Source: an uncultured Lachnospiraceae bacterium (GTDB taxonomy: Bacteria > Bacillota > Clostridia > Lachnospirales > Lachnospiraceae). Taken from it: 40,959 bases of DNA. Where the stretch lies: contig CAJUTC010000036.1 in assembly GCA_910589195.1 (NCBI GenBank), positions 1 to 40,959 of the forward strand. Direction: 5' to 3'. The notes beneath the pieces are model-generated. The model made no database searches. It saw nothing but the letters and a program-made list of their open reading frames with translations, and was not told the origin of the DNA. Position numbers and translations under genes: made by a program. Shown in pieces: positions 1 through 7,811 of this stretch (its first letter is position 1; each line of letters begins with the position of its first letter).

Positions 1-999
1 AAGTCCCTTTTTTATTTGTATTTGTTTGTCGCCCCTCCGCACTATCCAACATCTGTAGCGGCAAAAGGTGATTATATCGCACCCGAATTCTGGTGGGATG
101 GTTCATCTATTGACAGCAGATTTATTGATGCTGTGGCAAAACCTCAAGGACTGATTGCAGAAATGGAGCACGATATCGGCTTATACGCCGGAGGCCTGGA
201 TCTCTCAGACGCCGGTGATGCGCAGAGAGGTAAAGCCGCATTGTGGATGCTGAAGAATAAACTTGCTCCTCATCTTCCGGAAAAGCCATTTTTCATGTCT
301 GCTTATTTTGCGAGCTTTGATGAAAGCGCCCATCAAAATGGCGTTTACAGCAGGGAAGCGGCGGAAAGCCTGGAAAAAATCGATCGGATGCTTGGCCAGC
401 TAATCCAAGAAGCAGAACGGATTACTAACGGCGAATTGGTGATCTGCGTAGTTTCGGATCACGGAACCCTGGATAATACCCACAATATTTCCCCTAATAT
501 CCTCTTAAAAGAAGCCGGTCTTATAAAAACAGATGAACAGGGAAATGTAATAAGCTGGAGAGCATTCAGCCAGAGAGCAGGCGGAACGGCAGAAGTTCGC
601 CTGGCAAATCCAGCGGATCAGGAGGCCGCCAGAATTTTAAAGGAAATTATGGAGCGCCTGGCAGCGGATCCGGAAAGCGGGATTCTGGAAATTGTAGATA
701 ATAAGGGAGCAAAGGCCAGAGGTGGTTTCCCAGAAGCAACATATGTTCTAATCTCGAAAAAGGGATATGAAATCCGTGATGATGTAGATGGCGACTACTG
801 CCGCACACAACTAACACAGAAGGCTCAGCATGGATATAATGAAGATTTTCCGGAAATGCAAGCCTCGTTTATGCTGGCCGGAAAAGGAATTGTTCCGGGA
901 AATATGGAAGCTGTCCGTTTGATTGATGTGGCCCCGACCTTGGCAGGAATCATGGAAGTAGAATTGCCGGACGCAGAGGGAAGAAATGTTCTGAAGTGA
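1..999 (+). CDS. Alkaline phosphatase superfamily phosphodiesterase (5' truncated by window edge)
   Basis: This is the C-terminal 330 or so residues of a type I phosphodiesterase / nucleotide pyrophosphatase-like enzyme. The reading frame is open to base 1, so the TTG at 16 is probably not the start and the gene begins outside the window. Metal-site motifs of the superfamily are visible: an Asp and His in FDESAH, the SDHG motif, and a later His in QHGYNED, followed by the LIDVAPTLAGIM segment typical of the C-terminus. These enzymes hydrolyse phosphodiesters or phosphonates with two divalent metals. The substrate cannot be told. It ends 10 bp before the symporter gene and is probably cotranscribed with it. 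Family assignment is firm; function is inference. Confidence 0.8.
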   Translation, partial: KSLFYLYLFVAPPHYPTSVAAKGDYIAPEFWWDGSSIDSRFIDAVAKPQGLIAEMEHDIGLYAGGLDLSDAGDAQRGKAALWMLKNKLAPHLPEKPFFMSAYFASFDESAHQNGVYSREAAESLEKIDRMLGQLIQEAERITNGELVICVVSDHGTLDNTHNISPNILLKEAGLIKTDEQGNVISWRAFSQRAGGTAEVRLANPADQEAARILKEIMERLAADPESGILEIVDNKGAKARGGFPEATYVLISKKGYEIRDDVDGDYCRTQLTQKAQHGYNEDFPEMQASFMLAGKGIVPGNMEAVRLIDVAPTLAGIMEVELPDAEGRNVLK

Positions 1000-1009
1000 G
1001 GCTTAATCT

Positions 1010-2379
1010 ATGGATAAAATCGAATATCTATTTAAAAGCTTGGCAAATTTCCTCTGGGGCGACTGGCTTTTAGTCGCTCTTTTGGGCCTTGGAATGTTTT
1101 ATACAATAATGACCGGTTGTATTCAATTAAAGTGTGTAAAGCTTTTTAAAAAAGGATTTTTTTCCTTTTCTAGGAAGCAGCATACCGTAGAGAATGAAAA
1201 AAGTGTTCCTCTTACCAAGCCCTCTGCGCGGCAGTGGCAAGCTGTGTTGGAAGCGGAAACATTGTAGGCGTATCAACGGCAATCTTATCCGGAGGCCCTG
1301 GCGCGCTGTTTTGGATGTGGGTAGCTGCCTTTTTAGGGATGGCCACAAAATTTGGTGAAATTGCCATGGGGGTAAAATACCATGGCTATGACGAAAAAGG
1401 AAATATTGCCGGAGGCCCCATGTATTACATTGAATATGGCATGCATTGGAAAAAAGCCGGGATTTTTGTAGCAATATTGCTTTTTATTCAAAACTCAGGC
1501 GCCACACTGATTCAGGCAAATACAATTTCCAATGTGATTAATGAAGCGTTCCATGCGCCGTTCCTCGTTACCGGCCTGGTGATGGCAATTGCTATGAGTC
1601 TGATTATCCGTGGAGGATTCAAAAGATTAGTTCAGATAGCCCAGGGAATTGTTCCTGTTATGGCTGGAATTTATGTAATTAGCGGAATGCTAGTTTTGCT
1701 TTTGAATGCCAGGCAGATACCAGCTATGCTGGCTTCTATTTTAAGAGAAGCTTTTTCATTCCATGCAGGAACAGGCGCTCTGGCAGGCATCACAATGAAA
1801 GAAGCGATACGATTCGGAGTGGCCAGAGGCTTATATTCCAATGAAGCAGGCGAAGGTTCAGCGGCTGTACTCCATTCTTCTGCTGAAGTGGATCATCCTG
1901 CACGCCAGGGAATGTATGGCATAATTGAGGTATTCATAGACACTATGCTCATCAGCAGCACAACAGGATTTACTGTTTTGATTACAAATTCCAATCATTT
2001 CCATCATAACGCTTCAACACTGGCTGCAGCGGCATTTAAAAGTGTTCTTCCGGGAATGCAGTATGTCATCTATATCAGCTTAATTTTGTTTGCCGGCACT
2101 TCACTGATGAGCCAGTGGTACTTCGGCCATGTGAGCCTGACCTATTTAAAAAAGCCTGGGTTTGCTACCATATATCGTTTCCTGTTTCCATTGATTATTA
2201 TTGTGGGAAGCCTTGGCAGTATTGACATGGTCTGGTACATCCAGGATTGTGCCCTGGGACTGCTGATCTTGCCAAATATTGCGGCGCTGATTTGCCTTGC
2301 GCCTCAAACCAGAGCGTTCGTAAACGAATTCATGGATCCCAAAAACGGATATCTAACAATAAAAAAGGAGAATACATAG
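1010..2379 (+). pseudogene. Alanine/glycine:cation symporter (AGCS family), single-base frameshift
   Basis: A sodium-coupled amino-acid carrier of the AGCS family, split over two frames. Residues 1-65 or so read from 1010. The rest, containing the family motif ASCVGSGNIVGVSTAI and the GGPMYYIEYG segment, reads in the frame one base back to the stop at 2377-2379. The back frame has a stop at 1195-1197, so the indel lies between there and about 1216. Adding one A to the six-A run at 1197-1202 restores KKCSSYQALCAAVASC, which fits the family at this position. The total would be about 457 residues, normal for AGCS carriers. The stop directly abuts the dsdA start, so the substrate may be serine or alanine, possibly the D form; this is inference from context. 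It could be a true pseudogene or a base-calling error. Confidence 0.85.
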
Positions 2380-3702
2380 ATGAACAGCGAACTTCAAAAA
2401 TTTATAGACACCATTCCAGCAGTAGCGGATGCCGCTCTGTTAAAAGAAACGTTTTGGCTAAACCCCAAACTACTTCCTCAAAAAGAACAGAATATCACAC
2501 TGCTGCATCCAGAACAGATAAAAGACGCAAAAGACCGGCTGGAACGTTTTGCCACCTATCTTCAGGAGGTATTTCCGGAACTAAAGGAAACCAGAGGAAT
2601 CATTGAATCAGAACTCAGAGAAATTCCTGAAATGAAAAAATTTTTAAATACTGATTATTTATCAGACATCCAAGGACGGCTTATGCTGAAAATGGACAGT
2701 CATCTGCCCATATCTGGTTCCGTAAAAGCCAGAGGCGGAATTTATGAGGTGTTAAAGCACGCCGAGGATTTGGCACTTGATGCAGGGCTTTTGAAGAAAA
2801 CGGATCATTACCGTATTCTGGCAGATCCAAAATTCCTTGATTTTTTTGGAAAATATACTGTACAGGTAGGAAGTACCGGAAATCTTGGCATGAGTATTGG
2901 CATTATGAGCGCAAAACTGGGATTCCGGGTTATCGTCCATATGTCTGCTGACGCAAAACAGTGGAAAAAGGATTTGCTTCGAAGCCGCGGGGTAGAGGTA
3001 ATTGAATATGCCGATGATTATTGTGCCGCCGTGGAGCAAGGGAGAAAAAATTCAGATGCCAACCCTATGAGTTATTTTGTAGATGATGAAAATTCCCGGA
3101 ATCTGTTTTTGGGCTACAGCGTTGCAGGGGAACGGCTGAAAGCCCAGCTTGAGCAGCAAAATATCCCTGTGGATGATGAACATCCTTTATTTATCTATAT
3201 TCCATGCGGAATTGGCGGCGCACCCGGAGGAGTAACCTATGGCCTAAAGCAGATTTATGGCGATCATGTCCATTGCTTTTTCACGGAACCTGTCCATGCC
3301 TGCTGTATGCTTCTTGGTATGGCTACTGGCCTTCAGGATCAAGTAAGCGTAAAAGATTTCGGCATTGATGGCCGTACTGACGCGGACGGGCTGGCTGTAG
3401 GGCGTCCCTCAGCATTTGTTGGGAAAGTTGTAGAACCTATGCTTTCCGGCATTGCTACGATTGAGGATAATAAACTGTATGATCTGATGCGCGGACTGCT
3501 TGCCAGTGAAAATATTTTTATCGAACCCAGCTCCTGCGCTTCCTTCGCGGCACTGATCCGATCTGCAGAATTAAAGCGCTATGTAGAGAAAATGGGGCTT
3601 TCTGACAAAATGAAACATGCAACCCATATTGCCTGGGCTACGGGAGGAAGTATGGTTCCTGAGGAAACAAGAACTGCTTATCTGAATATGGGGTTATCAT
3701 AA
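2380..3702 (+). CDS. dsdA: D-serine dehydratase (D-serine ammonia-lyase)
   Basis: PLP enzyme that converts D-serine to pyruvate and ammonia, detoxifying D-serine or using it as carbon and nitrogen. The protein has 440 residues, the usual length of DsdA. The PLP lysine is about K116 in SGSVKARGG. The phosphate-binding region VGSTGNLGMSIG, the glycine-rich CGIGGAPGG and the C-terminal AWATGGSMVP segment all match DsdA rather than threonine dehydratase. The SD sequence AAAAGGAG lies inside the last codons of the symporter, and ATG follows that gene's stop directly, so translational coupling is likely. The HAD phosphatase follows after 12 bp. Confidence 0.95.
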   Translation: MNSELQKFIDTIPAVADAALLKETFWLNPKLLPQKEQNITLLHPEQIKDAKDRLERFATYLQEVFPELKETRGIIESELREIPEMKKFLNTDYLSDIQGRLMLKMDSHLPISGSVKARGGIYEVLKHAEDLALDAGLLKKTDHYRILADPKFLDFFGKYTVQVGSTGNLGMSIGIMSAKLGFRVIVHMSADAKQWKKDLLRSRGVEVIEYADDYCAAVEQGRKNSDANPMSYFVDDENSRNLFLGYSVAGERLKAQLEQQNIPVDDEHPLFIYIPCGIGGAPGGVTYGLKQIYGDHVHCFFTEPVHACCMLLGMATGLQDQVSVKDFGIDGRTDADGLAVGRPSAFVGKVVEPMLSGIATIEDNKLYDLMRGLLASENIFIEPSSCASFAALIRSAELKRYVEKMGLSDKMKHATHIAWATGGSMVPEETRTAYLNMGLS

Positions 3703-3714
3703 GGGGCTTGGTTT

Positions 3715-4551
3715 ATGAATTATGAATTACTGGTTTTGGATATTGACGGAACTGTGACGAATTCAAAAAAAGAAGTTTCATCCAAGACACAAGAAGCTGT
3801 GATTCAGATTCAAGAAAGAGGCATTAAAGTTGTCCTGGCGTCGGGAAGACCTCCAGAAGGAGTTTATCCCATAGCCAGGGCACTGAAGTTAGAGCAGTAT
3901 GACAGCTATCTGTTAGCCTTTAACGGCGCTAAGATCATCCACTTAAAAACCGGAAATTGTATCTTCGAAAAACAGCTTCCTCTGCATATTCCCAAAAGGC
4001 TGCAAAAAGATGCCCTATACCATAACATTGGCATGGCAGCATACGGAAATGGTGTTATGCTAGCGGGAACGATACCGGATCAATATCTGGAGATGGAATC
4101 TGCTGTCACTGGAATGCCTATTAAATACCTAGCAAACCTGGGGACTGTTCGAAACGTTACTGTAAACCAGTGTATTCTTACAGGTGAGCCGGATATTCTT
4201 AACAAAGTCGAACCAGTACTGTTCCATCAATATTTCCATGAAGCTGAGATTTTCCATTCGGAACCCTTTTATTTAGAAGTTAGCCCCAAAAACGTGGATA
4301 AAGCCTATGGTCTTAAATACCTTCTCCGCTTCCTTGGAATCCCCAGGGAAAAAATGGTATGCTGTGGAGATAGTTATAATGATATCCGGATGCTGCAGTA
4401 CGCCGCTATCGGCGCAGCCATGAAAAACGCGCCTGAAAGCGTAAAAACCGCGGCGAATTTTATTACAGAGCATGATAATGACCATGATGGTGTCGTTGAA
4501 GTAATCCAGCATTTCTTCCCTCATGCTAAAAGCAGGCCGAATATGATATAA
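3715..4551 (+). CDS. Cof-type HAD-IIB family sugar-phosphatase-like hydrolase
   Basis: A 278-residue haloacid dehalogenase phosphatase of the Cof/IIB class. Motif I is VLDIDGTVTNSKK near the N-terminus with the nucleophilic Asp; motif II is LASGRP; motif IV is CCGDSYNDIRML, which binds Mg2+. The cap domain lies between motifs II and III. Cof-type enzymes dephosphorylate small phosphorylated metabolites such as sugar phosphates, FMN or PLP. The substrate here is unknown; proximity to a PLP enzyme makes PLP turnover conceivable but not shown. It is the last gene of the plus-strand cluster and ends 273 bp before the end of gpr. Confidence 0.9.
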   Translation: MNYELLVLDIDGTVTNSKKEVSSKTQEAVIQIQERGIKVVLASGRPPEGVYPIARALKLEQYDSYLLAFNGAKIIHLKTGNCIFEKQLPLHIPKRLQKDALYHNIGMAAYGNGVMLAGTIPDQYLEMESAVTGMPIKYLANLGTVRNVTVNQCILTGEPDILNKVEPVLFHQYFHEAEIFHSEPFYLEVSPKNVDKAYGLKYLLRFLGIPREKMVCCGDSYNDIRMLQYAAIGAAMKNAPESVKTAANFITEHDNDHDGVVEVIQHFFPHAKSRPNMI

Positions 4552-4824
4552 CCAGAACAAATCTGAAACAAAACAAAGTGCACAATAACGGAAATAGGTT
4601 TCAATCGTGAAATGACACGGACCACTTGATAACCGTCTAATAATTGTGCACTACTCGTTTAGCAGCGGAGGGAGGGCATTCTGTCCTTCCCTGCAGTCTG
4701 CTACAGCATTTCGTAAATTCCTGCACTTAAAGTCCAAGTACCAAGTATTTGGCACACTGGCGGATCGCTTGGCCACTCGTCTTATTAAGTGCCTGGATTT
4801 CTATTTCGTTCCTTCTTATATGAA
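4552..4824. other. Intergenic region with two long-range inverted repeats
   Basis: No supportable gene. Two separate inverted repeats are visible. GTGCACAAT at 4578-4586 matches ATTGTGCAC at 4643-4651. GCACTTAA at 4723-4730 matches TTAAGTGC at 4785-4792. Read on the minus strand, the first pair is followed by a T-rich tract, so it may end the gpr transcript, although its 56-nt loop is long for an intrinsic terminator. A 7-bp direct repeat (CCAAGTA twice) lies at 4734-4747. Confidence 0.4.
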
Positions 4825-6042
4825 TTAAAAAGCAAGCTCAATCGCTTCCGCAATCACACTTCCCAACTGTTCTACCCGCTCCTCAATGTCTGGCGGCGTC
4901 ACAAACATGGGGCCGAATTCCGGTTCCAGCAGTTCCCGGATCAGCGCATACTGCTCCTCCGGATTCAGACCGCTTAAATATTGCCCGGTTCCTTTGGTAT
5001 TTTTTCCCATTTCTAAAGCCTTTACCATTGCCTCAATGGTATCCTGGACAATTGCTGCCGCGCCTACTACTGTAGGTACGCCTATCGCTAAAACCGGAAT
5101 TCCCAAAGTTTCCTTGGTTAACCCGTTTCTGTGGTTTCCAACCCCGGAACCTGGCCGAATTCCCGTATCCGATAGCTGAATGGTACAGCCAAGCCTGTGT
5201 ACGCTTCTGGCCGCAAGCGCGTCAATGGCGATCATCAGCTCCGGTTTTGTTTCTGCCACCACGCCCTTTAAAATTTCCGCCGTTTCCATCCCGGTTTGAG
5301 CCATAACCCCTGGGGCAATTCCGCTGATGGAAGCCATACCATGCTTTTTTAAAAATCCTTCTCCATACTGGCCGTCCAGATGCCTGGTTACCTGAAGATG
5401 CTGAAGAACCCTGGGGCCTAAGGAATCTGGTGTTACATAAAGATTTCCAAGACCCACCACCAAAATATGTTCTGGGAGGGTTTCTTCTTCCCAGTCGGAG
5501 CCCTTTCCTGACAGCTTGCGGATCTGAACCGCAAGTTCTTCCGCCAGCTTTCCCTCCATCTCTTTTCCTTTTTTCTCAATTCCATGGGCTTCAATGGTCA
5601 GGTAAGTTCCCATTTCTTTCCCCATAGCCTTTGCCCCCTGCCGGTTTAAAATCTTTACCTCCGTGATCTTAATCTGCCGTTCCTGCTGGTACCATTCCTG
5701 CAGCGATACCCCCCGTACTTCTCCTCCGTCACCTGGAAACCGCTCTTTCTCTTCCAAAGCCAGATCGGTTCGCAGCTTCATATCTAAATTCCCATCGATC
5801 CGATCACGGAGTGATTTTGCCGCTTCACAAATTAACTCCTTTTTCCGTTTCCTCTCCCTTGGATCTTGCATTTGGTTTCTCATCCGTTTCGCTGCCCGCT
5901 TCATCCGTTTCAATTGCCCGGGCCGCATTTCGTTTCCGGCTTCCATTTGTTTTATGGCCTTCCCAGCGCCCCGCTTCCATTTCTTTGCTGTTTTTTTCAT
6001 CTTCTTTGCTGTTTTTTTCATCAATCCATTAATCCCTTCCAT
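4825..6042 (-). CDS. gpr: Spore germination protease GPR with basic N-terminal extension
   Basis: GPR (peptidase family A25) degrades the small acid-soluble proteins that coat DNA in dormant spores when germination begins. The conserved core starts near residue 90 at LRTDLALEE and includes LVVGLGNLYVTPDSLGP, the IAPGVMAQTG segment and the IAIDALAARS...SDTGIRPGSGVGN block. Bacillus GPR is about 370 residues with a short propeptide of about 15 residues. Here roughly 88 residues precede the core, very rich in Lys and Arg, with a perfect tandem MKKTAKK repeat. The start at 6042 is preceded by AGGAAGGG; no good RBS precedes the internal Met at residue 88, so the extension seems translated. The gene stands alone and is divergent from rpsT. 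Confidence 0.93.
   Translation of the reverse strand: MEGINGLMKKTAKKMKKTAKKWKRGAGKAIKQMEAGNEMRPGQLKRMKRAAKRMRNQMQDPRERKRKKELICEAAKSLRDRIDGNLDMKLRTDLALEEKERFPGDGGEVRGVSLQEWYQQERQIKITEVKILNRQGAKAMGKEMGTYLTIEAHGIEKKGKEMEGKLAEELAVQIRKLSGKGSDWEEETLPEHILVVGLGNLYVTPDSLGPRVLQHLQVTRHLDGQYGEGFLKKHGMASISGIAPGVMAQTGMETAEILKGVVAETKPELMIAIDALAARSVHRLGCTIQLSDTGIRPGSGVGNHRNGLTKETLGIPVLAIGVPTVVGAAAIVQDTIEAMVKALEMGKNTKGTGQYLSGLNPEEQYALIRELLEPEFGPMFVTPPDIEERVEQLGSVIAEAIELAF
5981..6022 (-). repeat. Perfect 21-bp tandem duplication inside gpr
   Basis: Two identical 21-bp units, 5981-6001 and 6002-6022, each encode MKKTAKK on the minus strand. Because 21 is a multiple of three, the reading frame is kept. Each unit holds a seven-base A/T homopolymer. 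The absence of silent differences between the copies suggests a recent duplication by replication slippage. Confidence 0.9.
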
Positions 6043-6232
6043 ACTGCCTGTCCCTTCCTTTCTGTTTGCTCCGGCAATTTAAGCTCTTGTTGTTTACAAG
6101 CAGGAACCGTTACAACTGGCCTGTATCTGGACATTCCTTCCCGCCTATAAAAGTACTGCCCAAAACCCTTCTGCCTTTGTTAAATGGATCATCTTACAAC
6201 ATAGTTTCCGCAAAAATTCCTCCAAATATGTA

Positions 6233-6261
6233 TTGACATCTCTTTTGATTTTGAGTATGAT
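6233..6261 (+). promoter_or_regulatory. Housekeeping sigma-factor promoter of rpsT
   Basis: TTGACA at 6233-6238 and TATGAT at 6256-6261 are separated by exactly 17 bases, a near-consensus vegetative promoter. Transcription would start near 6268, giving a leader of about 80 nt before the rpsT start. It points away from gpr. Confidence 0.85.
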
Positions 6262-6348
6262 ATTAAGGTATGTTTCACATTGAACTGTCCGTGTCCAGGC
6301 TTTGATGGAAAACACAAAGAATTGCATTGATGAATGGAGGTGTACGAA

Positions 6349-6612
6349 ATGGCAAATATTAAATCCGCAAAGAAACGAATTTTAGTTAACGAAACCAAAG
6401 CTGCTAGAAATAAAGCTATCCGGTCTAAAGTGAAAACCGCAATTAAAAAAGTAGACGCTGCTGTTGCCGCCAGTGACAAGGCTGCTGCACAGACTGCATT
6501 AGTAGCCGCTACTACTGAAATTGACAAGGCTACCAGCAAGGGCGTGTATCACAAAAATACCGCTTCCCGCAAGGTATCCCGTTTAGCGAGGGCTGTAAAT
6601 AGCATTGCTTAA
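6349..6612 (+). CDS. rpsT: 30S ribosomal protein S20
   Basis: Small 87-residue basic protein that binds 16S rRNA in the 30S subunit. The N-terminus MANIKSAKKRI and the C-terminal KNTASRKVSRLARAVNSIA are diagnostic. An in-frame ATG lies five codons upstream at 6334, but GGAGGTG at 6336-6342 sits at the right distance from the ATG at 6349, so 6349 is the start. It is a single-gene transcript, with a strong promoter upstream and structured termination signals downstream. Confidence 0.97.
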   Translation: MANIKSAKKRILVNETKAARNKAIRSKVKTAIKKVDAAVAASDKAAAQTALVAATTEIDKATSKGVYHKNTASRKVSRLARAVNSIA

Positions 6613-6652
6613 TTTATAGAGAAAACGAATTCTGTAAATCAGGATTCTCCGC

Positions 6653-6720
6653 CTGAAACGGGTCGCTTTAGCGACATTATTCTTCTCCGTTTCAGCGCGC
6701 TCCGCATGAGCATTTTTGTA
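6653..6720 (+). terminator. Structured region after rpsT
   Basis: CTGAAACGG (6653-6661) pairs with CCGTTTCAG (6687-6695). Within it GTCGC (6662-6666) pairs with GCGAC (6671-6675), forming a branched hairpin. A second small hairpin, GCTC-CGCAT-GAGC followed by ATTTTTG, comes next. This is a likely rpsT terminator. Confidence 0.6.
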
Positions 6721-6749
6721 TCACAGAGCTTTTTTGGGTACAAGTTAAG

Positions 6750-6795
6750 AAAACTCCCCTATTTTGCAGGTGTGGCAAAACAAGGGAGTTTTTTG
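6750..6795. terminator. Bidirectional intrinsic terminator between rpsT and holA
   Basis: AAAACTCCC at 6750-6758 pairs with GGGAGTTTT starting at 6784. An inner ATTTTGC/GCAAAAC pairing extends the stem. A run of T follows on the plus strand, and TTTTCTT on the minus strand. It lies between the convergent rpsT and holA genes. Confidence 0.8.
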
Positions 6796-6836
6796 TTATA
6801 TTCTATTTCCATTACCCGTTCCTACACATACCATTT

Positions 6837-7808
6837 TTAAAAGGAACCGCAAATCAAAAGCTCTACTGCCAGACGGTCTTGAAGCCTTCCCTGTTTGACC
6901 GCCTCTTCGGTGTCAATACAAAGCCGCACGCTGGAAAGCACCTGCTCTCTTGAAAATGCCCTGGCTTGAGGAATCATTTTACTTACCACAAAAGGAGGTA
7001 GCTTTAGAAGGGATGCCATTTCCCCTTTTCCCATCCCTTTTTCTGACATATCTTTGATCAAAAGAAGCTGATTAAACTGTCTGGCAATTAAAAACAGAAT
7101 CCGCATAGGCGGTTCCTTTAAAATCAGCAGATCTTCGTAAAGCTCCATTGCCCTCTTGGCGCGGCGTCCAGAAATGGCGGCTATCATCTCAAAAATCTTA
7201 TTGGCTACCTGGGTAGCACAGATCGCTTCCACATCCTCCGCTGTGACCACATCGTTTCCAAGGGTATAGCTGATTAATTTTTCTATCTCAGAATGGATAT
7301 TTTCCATATCTTCCCCTGTTTTGCTTAAAAGAAGTTCCATGGTCGAATTGGTAATTTTCTTTCCTTCTTTTGCCAGAAGGCCTGCAGCCCAGTTTGCAAG
7401 CCGGTTGGAATCCTGGCGGCCCAGTTCCGCCACGTATCCGTACTTTTTTACCCCTTTATACATCCGGCTCCGCTTGTCTACTTCTGACTCAACAAACAGG
7501 ATGCAGGTGCTGTCTGGTACAGACGGCAGGTAATCCGCAAGGAGATCCGCGCTTCCTTTAAAGAAACCGCTGTCTTCCAGTAGAATCAGCCGTTTTTCCG
7601 CAAAAAAGGGCATGGTTTCTGCTAACGCGATAATTTCCGAACAATCCGGCCCTTTCCCTTCAAAGCTGTGGAAGTTCATGCGGTCATCCCCTAAAATAGC
7701 CTCTTTTAAACGGTTTTTGTAGCTTTTTTTTAAGTAGCCTTCCTCCCCATATAATAGGTAGACCCGCTTAAAGTTTTTGGTGTTAATATCCTGGTTTAAT
7801 GTCTGCAT
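6837..7808 (-). CDS. holA: DNA polymerase III subunit delta
   Basis: Clamp-loader delta subunit that opens the sliding clamp during replication. The protein has 323 residues, normal for Gram-positive HolA. The N-terminus has KRVYLLYGEEGYLKKSY, the family's degenerate Walker A region. The middle has the ATPase-like lid region, and the C-terminus the helical collar domain (EPPMRILFLIARQFNQLL). The SD AGAAGG is formed by the last two codons of the upstream dehydrogenase gene, three bases separate that gene's stop from this ATG, and translation is probably coupled. It ends the long minus-strand gene block. holA near comEC and rpsT is a common Firmicutes order, but here two genes separate it from comEC. 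Confidence 0.95.
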   Translation of the reverse strand: MQTLNQDINTKNFKRVYLLYGEEGYLKKSYKNRLKEAILGDDRMNFHSFEGKGPDCSEIIALAETMPFFAEKRLILLEDSGFFKGSADLLADYLPSVPDSTCILFVESEVDKRSRMYKGVKKYGYVAELGRQDSNRLANWAAGLLAKEGKKITNSTMELLLSKTGEDMENIHSEIEKLISYTLGNDVVTAEDVEAICATQVANKIFEMIAAISGRRAKRAMELYEDLLILKEPPMRILFLIARQFNQLLLIKDMSEKGMGKGEMASLLKLPPFVVSKMIPQARAFSREQVLSSVRLCIDTEEAVKQGRLQDRLAVELLICGSF

Positions 7809-7811
7809 GGA

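Noticed and set aside
1197..1203. A AAA AAG heptamer as a programmed -1 frameshift site in the symporter gene
   Set aside because: The heptamer is out of phase with the incoming frame (codons are GAA AAA AGT), AGCS carriers are not known to use frameshifting, and two other genes show the same kind of one-base loss.
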